Shown here in pieces: positions 47,657 to 55,711 of a DNA stretch of 64,000 bases. Position 1 is the stretch's first letter; every line of letters begins with the position of its first letter. The translations under genes and the position numbers were made by a program. The notes under the pieces are model-generated. The model was not told the DNA's origin and did no database searches. It saw only the letters and a list, made by a program, of their open reading frames with translations. This stretch comes from Salipiger sp. H15 (lineage in GTDB: Bacteria; Pseudomonadota; Alphaproteobacteria; Rhodobacterales; Rhodobacteraceae): assembly GCF_040409955.1 (NCBI RefSeq), contig NZ_CP123385.1, positions 1,689,351-1,753,350 on the forward strand, written 5' to 3'.

Positions 47657-48859
47657 ATGGGCGCGCTTGACGGAATCCGAGTACTGAGCTTCAACCACTT
47701 CCTGTCCGGCCCCGCGGCCGCGCAGCACCTCGGCGACATCGGCGCCGACGTGATCACTGTCGAGCCGCTGACCGGCGCCTTCCAGCGCAACTGGGCCGTG
47801 GCCAACCGCTTCGTCGACGACACCTCGGTCAACCACATCACGACGGGACGCAACAAGCGCTCGATCGCCGTCGATCTCAAGTCGCCCGAGGGCATCGCCA
47901 CGGTGAAGCGGCTCATCGCCACCGCCGACGTGGTGATGGAGAACTTCCGCCCCGGCACGCTCGACAAGCTGGGCCTCTCGGAGGCCGAGATGCGCGCGGT
48001 GAACCCGCGGATCATCTATGCCGCCACCACCGGCTACGGCGCCGACGGCCCCTATGCCAAGCGCCCGGGGCAGGACGTGCTGCTGCAGGCGATGGCGGGC
48101 CTTGCCGCGCATACCGGCAGCATGGAGAGCGGCCCGGTCGCCGTGGGCTCGGTGCCGATCGACCACCATGCCGCCGCGCTGACCGTCGCCGGGATCGTCG
48201 CCGCGCTCTTCGAGCGCGAGCGCACCGGCGTGGCCCGCCGGGTCGAGGTCAACATGCTGCAGGCCGCCATGGACCTGCAGGGCGAGTCGATCACCGCCTG
48301 GATGAACGGCGCCGACCGCGCCGGGCCGCGCGGGCGCGACGGCATGGCCAACTGGTTCAGCCCCGCGCCCTACGGCATCTACGCCACCGCCGACGGCCAC
48401 GTGATGATCTCGATGTCGACGCCGCCGCAGCTCTCGGGCGCGCTCGGCCTGCCGGCGCTGGCCGGGCTTTCCGCCGAGGACGGGTTCTCGAAGCGCGGCG
48501 AGATCTCCCGCATGGTGGCCGAGGGCATGGCGCAGCTCTCCACCGACGCGGCCACGGCGAAGCTCACCGAGGCCGGCGTCTGGCACGAGGTCGTGCAGGA
48601 TTACGACGGGCTCAAGCGCAATCCGCAGGTGCAGCACCTCGGGGCCTTCACCGAGGTGCCGAGCGGCAGGGGCACGCCCATGGTCATGCTCTCCCACCCG
48701 GTGCGCTACGACGGCGAGACCCCGCCCGTGCGCCTCGCGCCCCCGGCGCTTGGCGGGCAGAGCCGCGAGGTGCTGGCCGAGGCGGGCTTCGCCGAGGCGG
48801 AGATCGAGGCGCTGCTCGCCTCGGGCGCCGTGGTCCAGACCGACAAGATGCGCAGCTGA
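47657..48859 (+). CDS. CaiB/BaiF-family (class III) CoA transferase
   Basis: The 400-residue protein has the family signatures: GALDGIRVLSFNHFLSGPAAAQHLGDIGADVITVEP at 1-37, NKRSIAVDLKSPEG near 74, VVMENFRPGTLDKLGL near 95-110 and the catalytic aspartate segment YAKRPGQDVLLQAMAGL near 135-151. It would transfer CoA between acyl-CoA and a carboxylic acid substrate. ATG 47657 is preferred over GTG 47654 because AGAGGG lies six bases before it. It is the first gene of a seven-gene plus-strand run and probably activates the pathway substrate. Confidence 0.88.
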   Translation: MGALDGIRVLSFNHFLSGPAAAQHLGDIGADVITVEPLTGAFQRNWAVANRFVDDTSVNHITTGRNKRSIAVDLKSPEGIATVKRLIATADVVMENFRPGTLDKLGLSEAEMRAVNPRIIYAATTGYGADGPYAKRPGQDVLLQAMAGLAAHTGSMESGPVAVGSVPIDHHAAALTVAGIVAALFERERTGVARRVEVNMLQAAMDLQGESITAWMNGADRAGPRGRDGMANWFSPAPYGIYATADGHVMISMSTPPQLSGALGLPALAGLSAEDGFSKRGEISRMVAEGMAQLSTDAATAKLTEAGVWHEVVQDYDGLKRNPQVQHLGAFTEVPSGRGTPMVMLSHPVRYDGETPPVRLAPPALGGQSREVLAEAGFAEAEIEALLASGAVVQTDKMRS

Positions 48860-48902
48860 CGCGCCCTCCCTCCCAGACAAGACAGCCAACAGGACAGCAC
48901 AG

Positions 48903-50063
48903 ATGGATTTCACGATCTCCGACGAGATGAAGATGGTCACCGACGCGGTCGGCCGCTTCGTGCGCGAGAAGGTCCAGCCGCTCGAGCAGGAAACCGAAGA
49001 GGCCGCGCGGATCCCGCCCGAAAAGCTGGCTTCGGTGAAGGCCGAGGCGCAGGAACTGGGCTTCTACGCGATGAACATGTCCGAGGAGGTCGGCGGCGCG
49101 GGGCTTGGCGTCATGGACATGTGCCTCGTCGAGGAGCAGCTCGGCCAGACCTCGGACGCGCTGATCCGGCGCATCTTCGGGCAGGTCTACCCGATGCTCG
49201 AGGCCTTCGAGGGCGAGGTGCGCGAGAAATACCTCTATCCCACCGTCAAGGGCGACAAGATCTGCGCCATGGCGATCACCGAGCCCGGCGCGGGCTCGGA
49301 CGCGGCGGCGATCCGGACCAACGCCCATCTCGACGGCGACGAGTGGGTGCTGAACGGCACCAAGCATTTCATCTCGGACGGCGACATCGCCGACTACGTC
49401 ATCGTCATGGCGGTCACCGATGCCGAGAAGCGCGCCCGCGGCGGCATCACGCTTCTCATCGTCGACAAGGGCACGCCCGGCTTCAAGGTCATGCGCAACC
49501 AGCCGATGATGGGCCACCGCGGCTACGGCCATGCCGAACTGGTCTTCGACGACGTGCGCATCCCGAAGGGCAATGTGCTCGGCGAGGTCGGCAACGGCTT
49601 CAAGGTGATGATGGCCAATGTCGGCGGCATCCGCCTCGGCCACATCGGCGCGCGCGCCGTGGGCATGGCGGGCCGCGTGCTCGAGATGATGCGCGAGCAT
49701 GCCGCCACCCGCCAGCAGTTCGGCCAGCCGATCGGCGAGTTCCAGATGGTCCAGCAGATGATCGCCGACAGCGCCATGGAGATCTTCGCCACCCGGATGA
49801 TGGTGCTCAACACCGCCTGGGAGGTCGACCAGGGGCTCGACCCGCGCGACAAGGTCTCGATGGTCAAGGTGCAGGCCTCCGAGATGCTCGGCCGCGTCGC
49901 CGACCGCGGCATCCAGGTCTTCGGCGGCTACGGCTTCACCAAGGAGCTGCCGCTCGAGCGCATCTACCGCGACGCCCGCGTCACCCGCATCTACGACGGC
50001 ACCTCGGAAGTGCACCGCATGCTGATCGCCCGCTCGGTGATCAAGCGCGGCCTCACCCTCTGA
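48903..50063 (+). CDS. acyl-CoA dehydrogenase-family protein with Asp at the usual catalytic Glu
   Basis: The 386-residue protein has the full ACAD fold: MAITEPGAGSDAAAIRTNA near 123-141, WVLNGTKHFISDG, RQQFGQPIGEFQMVQ near 270-284, VFGGYGFTKELPLERIYRDAR near 339. The C-terminal signature reads IYDGTSEVHR, so the position normally occupied by the catalytic glutamate (YEGT) is Asp365, and no glutamate is seen at the alternative helix-G site (GGIRLGH). It may use Asp as base or catalyse a non-standard reaction. It follows the CoA transferase by 43 nt. Confidence 0.88.
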   Translation: MDFTISDEMKMVTDAVGRFVREKVQPLEQETEEAARIPPEKLASVKAEAQELGFYAMNMSEEVGGAGLGVMDMCLVEEQLGQTSDALIRRIFGQVYPMLEAFEGEVREKYLYPTVKGDKICAMAITEPGAGSDAAAIRTNAHLDGDEWVLNGTKHFISDGDIADYVIVMAVTDAEKRARGGITLLIVDKGTPGFKVMRNQPMMGHRGYGHAELVFDDVRIPKGNVLGEVGNGFKVMMANVGGIRLGHIGARAVGMAGRVLEMMREHAATRQQFGQPIGEFQMVQQMIADSAMEIFATRMMVLNTAWEVDQGLDPRDKVSMVKVQASEMLGRVADRGIQVFGGYGFTKELPLERIYRDARVTRIYDGTSEVHRMLIARSVIKRGLTL

Positions 50064-50070
50064 CCCGCCC

Positions 50071-50126
50071 TTCATCTTTCCGAAAATACTCCGGGGGGTC
50101 CGGGGGGCTGGCCCCCGGCGTCCCCC
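50071..50126. repeat. intergenic element copy 2 (ATCTTTCC motif plus hairpin)
   Basis: TTCATCTTTCCGAAAATACTCC (50071-50092) begins eight bases after the acyl-CoA dehydrogenase stop and is followed by a hairpin CCGGGGG (50100-50106), loop GCTGG, CCCCCGG (50112-50118) and CGTCCCCC. The motif matches copy 1 at 27227 in 18 or more positions. Here it interrupts an otherwise tight gene run, so it may attenuate or process the transcript. Confidence 0.65.
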
Positions 50127-50147
50127 GCCAGACGAGACGAGACCTCG

Positions 50148-50573
50148 ATGACACAGGATCTTCCCCAGCCCGGCCAGTCGGTCACCTTCCGCAAGACGAT
50201 GAGCGTCGCCGAGCAGGGCTTCTTCACCGGCATCTCGGGCAACCTCGGCGGGCTCTACGTCGACCGCCGGCAGGCGCAGGCGCAGGGGCTTGCCGACATG
50301 GCGGTGTTCGAGCTGGCCGCCGGCGCGCTCTTCACCACGGCGCTCGCACGGCTCGCCGGTCCCGGCTGGCGCATCGCGGCGATCTCCTTCCGCTTCTCGC
50401 GCGCGCTGACGCTCGGCGAGACGCTGGCCGCCACCGCCACGATCGGCGCGACCAACGGCACGCTCACCTGCCTCCTGTCGGGCACGGTCGGCGACGAGCA
50501 GGTGATCGAGGGCGAGGCACGGCTTGCACCCGTTGCTGTCGAGGTGGCCGCACCGGAGGCCGCCGATGTATGA
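50148..50573 (+). CDS. MaoC-like hot-dog protein lacking the hydratase catalytic pair
   Basis: The 141-residue protein aligns with the MaoC/hydratase-2 fold, but at the catalytic loop it reads ISGNLGGLYVDRR (residues 29-41) where active members have GD-x-x-P-x-H: the catalytic Asp is Asn32 and the His is Tyr37. It overlaps by 8 nt the next gene, which encodes a MaoC protein with an intact pair. A non-catalytic partner of a heterodimeric hydratase is the simplest explanation, as known for some actinobacterial steroid-pathway hydratases; an independent thioesterase-like or binding role is also possible. Confidence 0.75.
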   Translation: MTQDLPQPGQSVTFRKTMSVAEQGFFTGISGNLGGLYVDRRQAQAQGLADMAVFELAAGALFTTALARLAGPGWRIAAISFRFSRALTLGETLAATATIGATNGTLTCLLSGTVGDEQVIEGEARLAPVAVEVAAPEAADV

Positions 50574-51000
50574 CATCCGCCAGATCGACGAGCTAGGCGT
50601 CGGCGACCGGGTGAGCGTCTCGAAGACGATCACCGAGGCCGACGGCGCCATGTACATCGCCTGCACCGGGGATTTCGGCCCGGTGCACGTGGACGAGGAC
50701 TATGCCTCGGGCACCCGTTTCGGCACGCGCCTCGCGCCCGGCATCCTCGTGGCGGGCATCTGCACCTCGGTGCTCACGGCCGAGCTTGTCGGCACGCTCG
50801 GCGTGTCGATCCGCGACAGCTTCTGGTTCACCGGCGCGGTGCGCTACGGCGACACGATCACCTTCGACATCTGGATCTCCGCCAAGGACGAGGAGAGCCG
50901 CACCGTCGACTGGCAGGCCAGCGCGAAGAACGAGGAGGGCGTCGAGGTGCTGAAGGTCGACGCCACGCTGAAATTCCCCAGAAAGAAAGTGACCACATGA
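50566..51000 (+). CDS. MaoC-family enoyl-CoA hydratase-like protein
   Basis: The 144-residue protein carries the hydratase-2 motif CTGDFGPVHVDEDYA at residues 33-47 with catalytic Asp36 and His41, then GILVAGICTSVLTAEL. It would hydrate an enoyl-CoA or act on a related thioester. ATG 50566 lies within the end of the preceding non-catalytic MaoC gene, and its own stop overlaps the start of the first DapA-like gene (ATGA), so expression of these genes is coupled. Confidence 0.85.
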   Translation: MYDIRQIDELGVGDRVSVSKTITEADGAMYIACTGDFGPVHVDEDYASGTRFGTRLAPGILVAGICTSVLTAELVGTLGVSIRDSFWFTGAVRYGDTITFDIWISAKDEESRTVDWQASAKNEEGVEVLKVDATLKFPRKKVTT

Positions 51001-51926
51001 CCCTGACCGGCAAGGATCTTCGCGGCATCACCGTTGCAACCGTGCTGCCCTTCGACGAGGCGGGTGCGATCGACTGGGACGGCTATGCCGCCGTGCTCGA
51101 CCATTGCGCCCAACCGGCGACCACCGATTGCGTCTTCGTCAACGGCCACGCCGGAGAGGCGACCGCGCTCACCGATGCCGAGAAGATCGAGGTGATCCGC
51201 CGCACCCGCGACCACATCGGCGCGGGCCGCCCGCTGCTCGCCGGCATCGTGCCCACCGGCATTCCCGACGCGCTGCGGCAGGCCGAGGCGCTGCGCGAGG
51301 CCGGGGCCGATGTCGCGGTGATCTTCCCGCCCGAGGCGCTGGGGGGCGGCAACGCAAACACCGCCGCCGCGGTGCGGATGTACGAGCTGCTGGCGCGCGA
51401 GATCCAGATGCCGCTCTCGCATTTCCAGTTCCCCATCGCCTCGGGCTTCGGGCTTTCGACGCCGGTGCTGGCCGAGATCGCGCAGATCCCCGAGGTCATC
51501 GCGATCAAGGAAGGCTCGGCGACGCTGCTGGCCTATGACGAGAACCGCCGCGCGGTGAAGGCCGCGGGGCCGGATACCGCGATCCTGCCGTCGAACTTCC
51601 ACTGGTTCTTCGCGCAGGTGGCACTAGGCGGCGACGGCATCCTGTCGGGGCTCGCCAGCCTCGTACCGGGGCTGCTGGCGGACCTCTGGCGGGCCTCCGA
51701 GGAGATGGATCTGGCGAAGATGCGCGCCGCCAATGACCGGCTCTACCCGGTGGTGCGGGCGATTTACGGCCCCGCGCCGGTGGTCGACATGCACACCCGG
51801 ATGAAGGACGGGCTGCAGATGATGGGCGTGATCAGGAATGCCGCGCCGCGCCTGCCGCTCCTGCCGCAGTCCGAGGCCGTCCGCGAAGGCGTGCGCATGG
51901 CGCTGATCGCGGCGGAGGTTCTCTGA
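50997..51926 (+). CDS. DapA-family Schiff-base lyase, divergent subgroup (1 of tandem pair)
   Basis: The 309-residue protein is a DHDPS/NAL-family barrel with the Schiff-base lysine at Lys171 (IAIKEGSATLL). The substrate loop normally GTTGE reads NGHAGE (49-54), and the tyrosine normally found in the YNxP segment is replaced in HFQFPIASGF (142-151). It therefore lacks the DHDPS catalytic triad and is not a lysine-biosynthesis enzyme. Members with such changes catalyse retro-aldol or dehydratase steps in catabolism. It is followed, with a 1-nt overlap, by a paralogue with the same changes. Confidence 0.83.
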   Translation: MTLTGKDLRGITVATVLPFDEAGAIDWDGYAAVLDHCAQPATTDCVFVNGHAGEATALTDAEKIEVIRRTRDHIGAGRPLLAGIVPTGIPDALRQAEALREAGADVAVIFPPEALGGGNANTAAAVRMYELLAREIQMPLSHFQFPIASGFGLSTPVLAEIAQIPEVIAIKEGSATLLAYDENRRAVKAAGPDTAILPSNFHWFFAQVALGGDGILSGLASLVPGLLADLWRASEEMDLAKMRAANDRLYPVVRAIYGPAPVVDMHTRMKDGLQMMGVIRNAAPRLPLLPQSEAVREGVRMALIAAEVL

Positions 51927-52846
51927 TGACCGTGCGCCACGGCGGACTCTACGCTGCGACGATCTGCCCGATGACCGGGGAGGGCGCGCTCGACCGCGCC
52001 AGCCTCGTGCGCCATTTCGAGACCGTGCTTTCCGATCCGGGGCAGGCGGGCCTGCTGCTCAACGGCCACGCGGGCGAGGGCATCTACATGACCCGCGCCG
52101 AGCAGGCCGAGGTGGTGCGCATCGCCCGCGAGGTGGCTGGCAAGCGCCGCATCCTCGCCGCGGTCAGCGCCGAGAGCACCGCCACCGCCGCCGCCGACGC
52201 GCAGGCCGCGCTCAAGGCCGGGGCCGACGCGGTGATGGTCTTCGCGCCCTTCTCCTGGGCGCTCGGGGCCGACCCGCGCGCCATCGTCGCGCATCACCGC
52301 GGCATCGCCGAGGCGACCGGCGCGCCGGTCTACCTGTTCCAGGGCTCGGTCGGCTCGTTCAGGCTCGCCTACACGCCCGACGTGCTGCGCCGGCTGCTCG
52401 AGATCGACAGCGTCGTGGGCATCAAGGAAGGCAGCTGGGAGACCAAGGCCTACGAGGTCACCCGCCGCATCGCCCGCGAGATGCGCCCGGACGTCGCCGT
52501 CATGGCCTCGGGCGACGAGCATCTCTTTCCCTGCTTCCTGCTTGGCAGCGACGGCTCGGCGGTCAGCCTCTCGGCGCTGGTGCCCGAGCTGATCACCGCG
52601 CTCGACGCGCATGTGCGCGCCGGCGAGATCGACGAGGCGCGGGTGATCCACGAGGCGCTCTTTGACCTTGCCAAGCTGGTCTATGCCGCGCCCGGCCACC
52701 TTGCCGCCGCCCGGCTCAAGGCCTGCCTTGCCGAGCTTGGCCGGATCGACAGCCCCGCCTGCCGCGCCCCGACCCCGCGCATCGAGCGCTCCGAGCTCGA
52801 CGCCCTGATGACCGCCCTGCGCCCCTGCCTGGACCTGATCCTGTGA
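51926..52846 (+). CDS. DapA-family Schiff-base lyase, divergent subgroup (2 of tandem pair)
   Basis: The 306-residue protein has the Schiff-base lysine Lys167 (VVGIKEGSWETKAYE) and, like its neighbour, NGHAGEG at 46-52 in place of GTTGE and Phe138 (VYLFQGS) where DHDPS has tyrosine. ATG 51926 overlaps the previous stop codon (TGATG) and has GGAGG nine bases before it. The shared non-standard motifs suggest the two proteins act on related substrates or form a hetero-oligomer. Confidence 0.83.
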   Translation: MTVRHGGLYAATICPMTGEGALDRASLVRHFETVLSDPGQAGLLLNGHAGEGIYMTRAEQAEVVRIAREVAGKRRILAAVSAESTATAAADAQAALKAGADAVMVFAPFSWALGADPRAIVAHHRGIAEATGAPVYLFQGSVGSFRLAYTPDVLRRLLEIDSVVGIKEGSWETKAYEVTRRIAREMRPDVAVMASGDEHLFPCFLLGSDGSAVSLSALVPELITALDAHVRAGEIDEARVIHEALFDLAKLVYAAPGHLAAARLKACLAELGRIDSPACRAPTPRIERSELDALMTALRPCLDLIL

Positions 52847-53130
52847 CCCAACTGCAAACCCACATCGTCTTCGTCGACATCGACCCCGAGCACGAGGCCG
52901 CCTTCGACACCTGGTACGAGACCAGGCACCTGCCCGACATCCTTGCCTGCCCGGGCTGGCTCGACGCCCGCCGCGAGAAGTGCATCGAGGGCGGCCCGCG
53001 GCACGTGGCGATCTACACGATCACCGGGCCCGAGGCCTATGAAACGCCTGAGTTCAATGCTATCAAGGGGTTCGGGCCCTTCAGCGACAAGGTGCGGAAC
53101 TTCCACCGGATCCGCCTGACGCAGAGCTGA
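52843..53130 (+). CDS. small alpha+beta-barrel protein (EthD/DUF4286-like)
   Basis: The 95-residue protein reads HIVFVDIDPEHEAAFDTWYETRHLPDILACPGWLDARREKC, then HVAIYTITGPEAYETPEFNAIKGFGP. The pattern (strand, helix with W-Y-x-x-R-H-L-P-D, second strand) is that of small ferredoxin-like dimeric barrels such as EthD or DUF4286. Function unknown; relatives degrade or bind small organic molecules. GTG start overlaps the stop of the second DapA-like gene (GTGA). Last gene of the run. Confidence 0.7.
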   Translation: MTQLQTHIVFVDIDPEHEAAFDTWYETRHLPDILACPGWLDARREKCIEGGPRHVAIYTITGPEAYETPEFNAIKGFGPFSDKVRNFHRIRLTQS

Positions 53131-53196
53131 GGCGGCGGCTTGGGACAGGAAAGGGCCGGCGCGCGACCGCCGGTGCAGGGATATCCGATCGGCGAC

Positions 53197-54126
53197 ATGC
53201 TGAACCTCCGGCAGCTCGAGATCCTGCGCGCCGTGGTGCAGTATCGCACCACCGTCGGCGCGGCGGAACGCCTCGGCATGTCGCAGCCCTCGATCTCCAA
53301 CACCATCCGCCACATCGAGACGGTGCTGGGGTTCCCGCTTTTCGAGCGGGTGAGCAACCGCCTGTCCCCCACCGAGGAAGCGCTGATCCTGCTCGAGGAA
53401 TCCGAGCCGCTCTTCCTGCTGCGCGACGCGGTCAACCAGCGCGCGGCGGACCTGCGGATGGGGCGGATCGGCCGCATCCGCATCGCCTCCACCGCCGAGC
53501 TGAGCGAGGCGGTGCTGCCCCGGGTGATCGCCGACTATGCGCGGGAATACCCGCGCATCCAGATCTCGCTAGAGACGCGGCCGCTCGACAGCGTGCTGCA
53601 GGTGGTCGAGAACAGCGTCGCCGACGTGGCCTTCGCACTCTCGCCCTTCGAGCGGCAGGCGTTGGATTACGAGCTGATAGACGAGCTGCGCCCGGTGGTG
53701 CTCTGCGACGAGAGCGATCCGCTGGCCAAGCTCGAGGTGGTGAACCCCAAGGACCTTGCCGAGCGGCCGATGGTCGGCCCGCAGGTCGCCAACCGCATCG
53801 GGCTGATGCTGGCCGACAGCTTCCGCGCCCGCGGGCAGGATTACCGCCCGACCATCGAGACCCGCTTCATGAACGCCGCAGCGCGCATCGTGCGCGACGG
53901 CTGGGGCGTGGCGCTGGTGGACGAGCTTTCCGCCTTCACCGCCATGCGCCCGGGGCTGGTGATCCGCCCCTATGGCCCCGAGATCCATTTCGACCTCTGC
54001 GCCGCCATGTCGCGGACCAAGCCACCCTCGCGGCAGACCCAGCGCTTCATCAAGGCCTTCCGCGAGAGGGTGGCGATCCGGCTTGCCGAGGTCAGGGCCG
54101 AGAGCCTGCGCCCGCTGCAGGGCTGA
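53197..54126 (+). CDS. LysR-family transcriptional regulator
   Basis: From ATG 53197 the protein has 309 residues and begins with the LysR HTH (MLNLRQLEILRAVVQYRTTVGAAERLGMSQPSISNTIRHIETVLGF). The effector domain follows (RIGRIRIASTAELSEAVLPRVIADY; IVRDGWGVALVDELSAF). A longer frame to 53140 adds a non-conserved leader. It lies 66 nt after the catabolic run and likely regulates it. Its last 35 nt overlap the convergent aldolase gene. Confidence 0.85.
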   Translation: MLNLRQLEILRAVVQYRTTVGAAERLGMSQPSISNTIRHIETVLGFPLFERVSNRLSPTEEALILLEESEPLFLLRDAVNQRAADLRMGRIGRIRIASTAELSEAVLPRVIADYAREYPRIQISLETRPLDSVLQVVENSVADVAFALSPFERQALDYELIDELRPVVLCDESDPLAKLEVVNPKDLAERPMVGPQVANRIGLMLADSFRARGQDYRPTIETRFMNAAARIVRDGWGVALVDELSAFTAMRPGLVIRPYGPEIHFDLCAAMSRTKPPSRQTQRFIKAFRERVAIRLAEVRAESLRPLQG

Positions 54127-54901
54127 GCTTGCCGCGCAGATCGCGCAGGATCGCCGCGCCGCCCTCGACGATCAGGTTGGTCTCGTTCGTCGCGACCAAC
54201 GTCGCGGCGCCGAGATCGAGCGCGTGGCCCTGCACCAGCGCAGCCGGCAGCCCCATCACCCCGAACCCGATGCCGGCCTGCCGCGCCGCCCCGGCGATGC
54301 GCCGGAAGGCCGCCAGCACCTCGGGATGCGCAAGATCGCCGCGCCGGCCGATGCCGTCGGCAAGGTCGTTGCTGCCGATCATCAGCATGTCGATGCCCGG
54401 GGTCGCGGCGATCTCTTCCACCGCCGCCAGCGCTGCGGCGCTTTCGATCATCGCGATCACCTCGACCCGCCGCTCGGCCCCGTCGGTCAGCTCCGCCGCG
54501 GGCAGCACGCGGTAGTCCAGAACGGGCAGCGGGCCGGGCAGGGCGCGCCCGCCGCGCGGCGCGAAGCGGCAAGCCTGCGCGATGCGCGCGGCGTCCTCGG
54601 CGCTGTCCACATGCGGCACGATCACCCCCGTCGCGCCGCAGTCGAGCACGCGCGCGATGTCCGGCGACGAAGGCCCGGTGACCCGCCCGAAGACCGGCAG
54701 GCCCGACGCGATCCCTGCCGCCGCCGCTTGCCCGAGATCGCCGAGCCCCAGCGGCCCGTGCTCCATGTCGATCACCGCGAAGTCGAATCCCGCCCCGCGC
54801 GCGAGCAGGATTGCCTCGGCCCGCCCGAGAAGGCAGAAGGCGAGGCCGAAGCGGGGCCGAAGGGTGTTTTCTTCCTGCCCGATATTTGATCTGATACTCA
54901 T
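54092..54901 (-). CDS. HpcH/HpaI-family aldolase
   Basis: The 269-residue protein has class II pyruvate-aldolase signatures: LARGAGFDFAVIDMEHGPLGLGDL near 33-56 (catalytic His in EHGPL), GVIVPHVDSAEDA near 95, VIAMIESAAALAAVEEI near 143 (metal Glu) and IDMLMIGSNDLADGIG near 165-180 (metal Asp). It cleaves or forms a 4-hydroxy-2-oxoacid with a divalent metal. It is monocistronic and convergent with the LysR gene. Its promoter contains several TGATCTG/CAGATCA elements shared with other genes of the island. Confidence 0.87.
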   Translation of the reverse strand: MSIRSNIGQEENTLRPRFGLAFCLLGRAEAILLARGAGFDFAVIDMEHGPLGLGDLGQAAAAGIASGLPVFGRVTGPSSPDIARVLDCGATGVIVPHVDSAEDAARIAQACRFAPRGGRALPGPLPVLDYRVLPAAELTDGAERRVEVIAMIESAAALAAVEEIAATPGIDMLMIGSNDLADGIGRRGDLAHPEVLAAFRRIAGAARQAGIGFGVMGLPAALVQGHALDLGAATLVATNETNLIVEGGAAILRDLRGKLSPAAGAGSRP

Positions 54902-54957
54902 TGATTGATCGCTTTTTGATCTGTTCGCTTTTGTGTTATCGGAATGGTAGATCAGAT
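54887..54957. promoter_or_regulatory. cluster of TGATCTG / ATCAGAT elements (GntR operator candidates)
   Basis: TGATCTGAT (54887-54895), TTGATCTG (54916-54923) and GATCAGAT in the opposite orientation (54950-54957) flank the start of the HpcH/HpaI gene. They are halves of the palindrome ATCTGATCAGAT found perfectly at 62990-63001. The first overlaps the start codon region, which would suit repression. Confidence 0.5.
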
Positions 54958-54978
54958 TTTTCCGGAATATTCGGAAAA
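54958..54978. promoter_or_regulatory. 7-7-7 palindrome TTTTCCG-N7-CGGAAAA
   Basis: TTTTCCG (54958-54964), GAATATT, CGGAAAA (54972-54978) is a perfect inverted repeat in the 228-nt gap between the aldolase gene and the TRAP operon, directly next to the TGATCTG cluster. It may be the operator of the TRAP operon for a different regulator. Confidence 0.45.
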
Positions 54979-55129
54979 TCGGGGCGTTAAATAGTTCCTA
55001 TTACGAAATTTATAGACCCAAGCCTTCTCCGGTGCGCCGATGCCGGTAACCTCAGTTCAAAACCGACAATCGTGACGCGTGGTCCGCTTTTGGCTACCCG
55101 CGCAGCGTCGAGACAGAAGGAGGTGCGCC

Positions 55130-55711
55130 ATGCTTGATCGGGCGTCCGGCAACAGCGGAGCGACAAAGCTGCACGATGGTGCGGTGCTTCAGAACTTGAT
55201 CAGATTTCTCGGGCTGGGCCTGACCGCGTTGCGGCGGCTTGTGGACGGGGTGGCGCTGCTGCTGCTCGCCTACATGGCCTGCGCCATCGCGGTGCAGATC
55301 ATCGGCCGCTACGTCTTCAACTACTCGATCGCCTGGAGCGAGGAGACCGCCACCTTCGCGCAGGTCTGGCTGACGCTGCTCGGCGCCGGGATCGCGATGC
55401 GCCACAACCAGCACGTCGGAGTGGACATGGTGATCCGCAAGGCGCCGCTGCCGGTGCAGCGCCTGTGCAACGGGGCGGGGCTGCTGCTGGGGCTGTGGTT
55501 CCTCGGCGTGGTGGTCGTCGGCTCGCTGTCGATGCTGGCCATCGGCTTCGTGGTCAAGTCCCCGGCGCTGCGCATCCCGATGGCGGTGCCCTACATGGCG
55601 CTGCCGGTGGGCTTCGGCTACTTCCTGATCGAATTCGCGGTGACCACGCTGCCGCGCGTGCTCGACCCGCGCCGCGGCGCGGCCGACGCCGGGCAGGAGG
55701 GCGCAGCATGA
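55130..55711 (+). CDS. dctQ: TRAP transporter small permease (DctQ)
   Basis: The 193-residue protein from ATG 55130 (AAGGAGG six bases upstream) has four membrane helices and the DctQ hallmarks: QIIGRYVFNYSIAWSEETATFAQVWLTLLGAGIAMRHNQHVGVDMV (residues about 52-98). The GRY-F-x-S-x-x-WSEE block is diagnostic. It pairs with the large permease and periplasmic binding protein encoded downstream; its stop overlaps the DctM start (ATGA). Confidence 0.92.
   Translation: MLDRASGNSGATKLHDGAVLQNLIRFLGLGLTALRRLVDGVALLLLAYMACAIAVQIIGRYVFNYSIAWSEETATFAQVWLTLLGAGIAMRHNQHVGVDMVIRKAPLPVQRLCNGAGLLLGLWFLGVVVVGSLSMLAIGFVVKSPALRIPMAVPYMALPVGFGYFLIEFAVTTLPRVLDPRRGAADAGQEGAA

Noticed and set aside
50997..52846. 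DapA-like pair as lysine-biosynthesis enzymes
   Set aside because: Key Thr and Tyr residues of dihydrodipicolinate synthase are replaced and the genes sit in a catabolic run.
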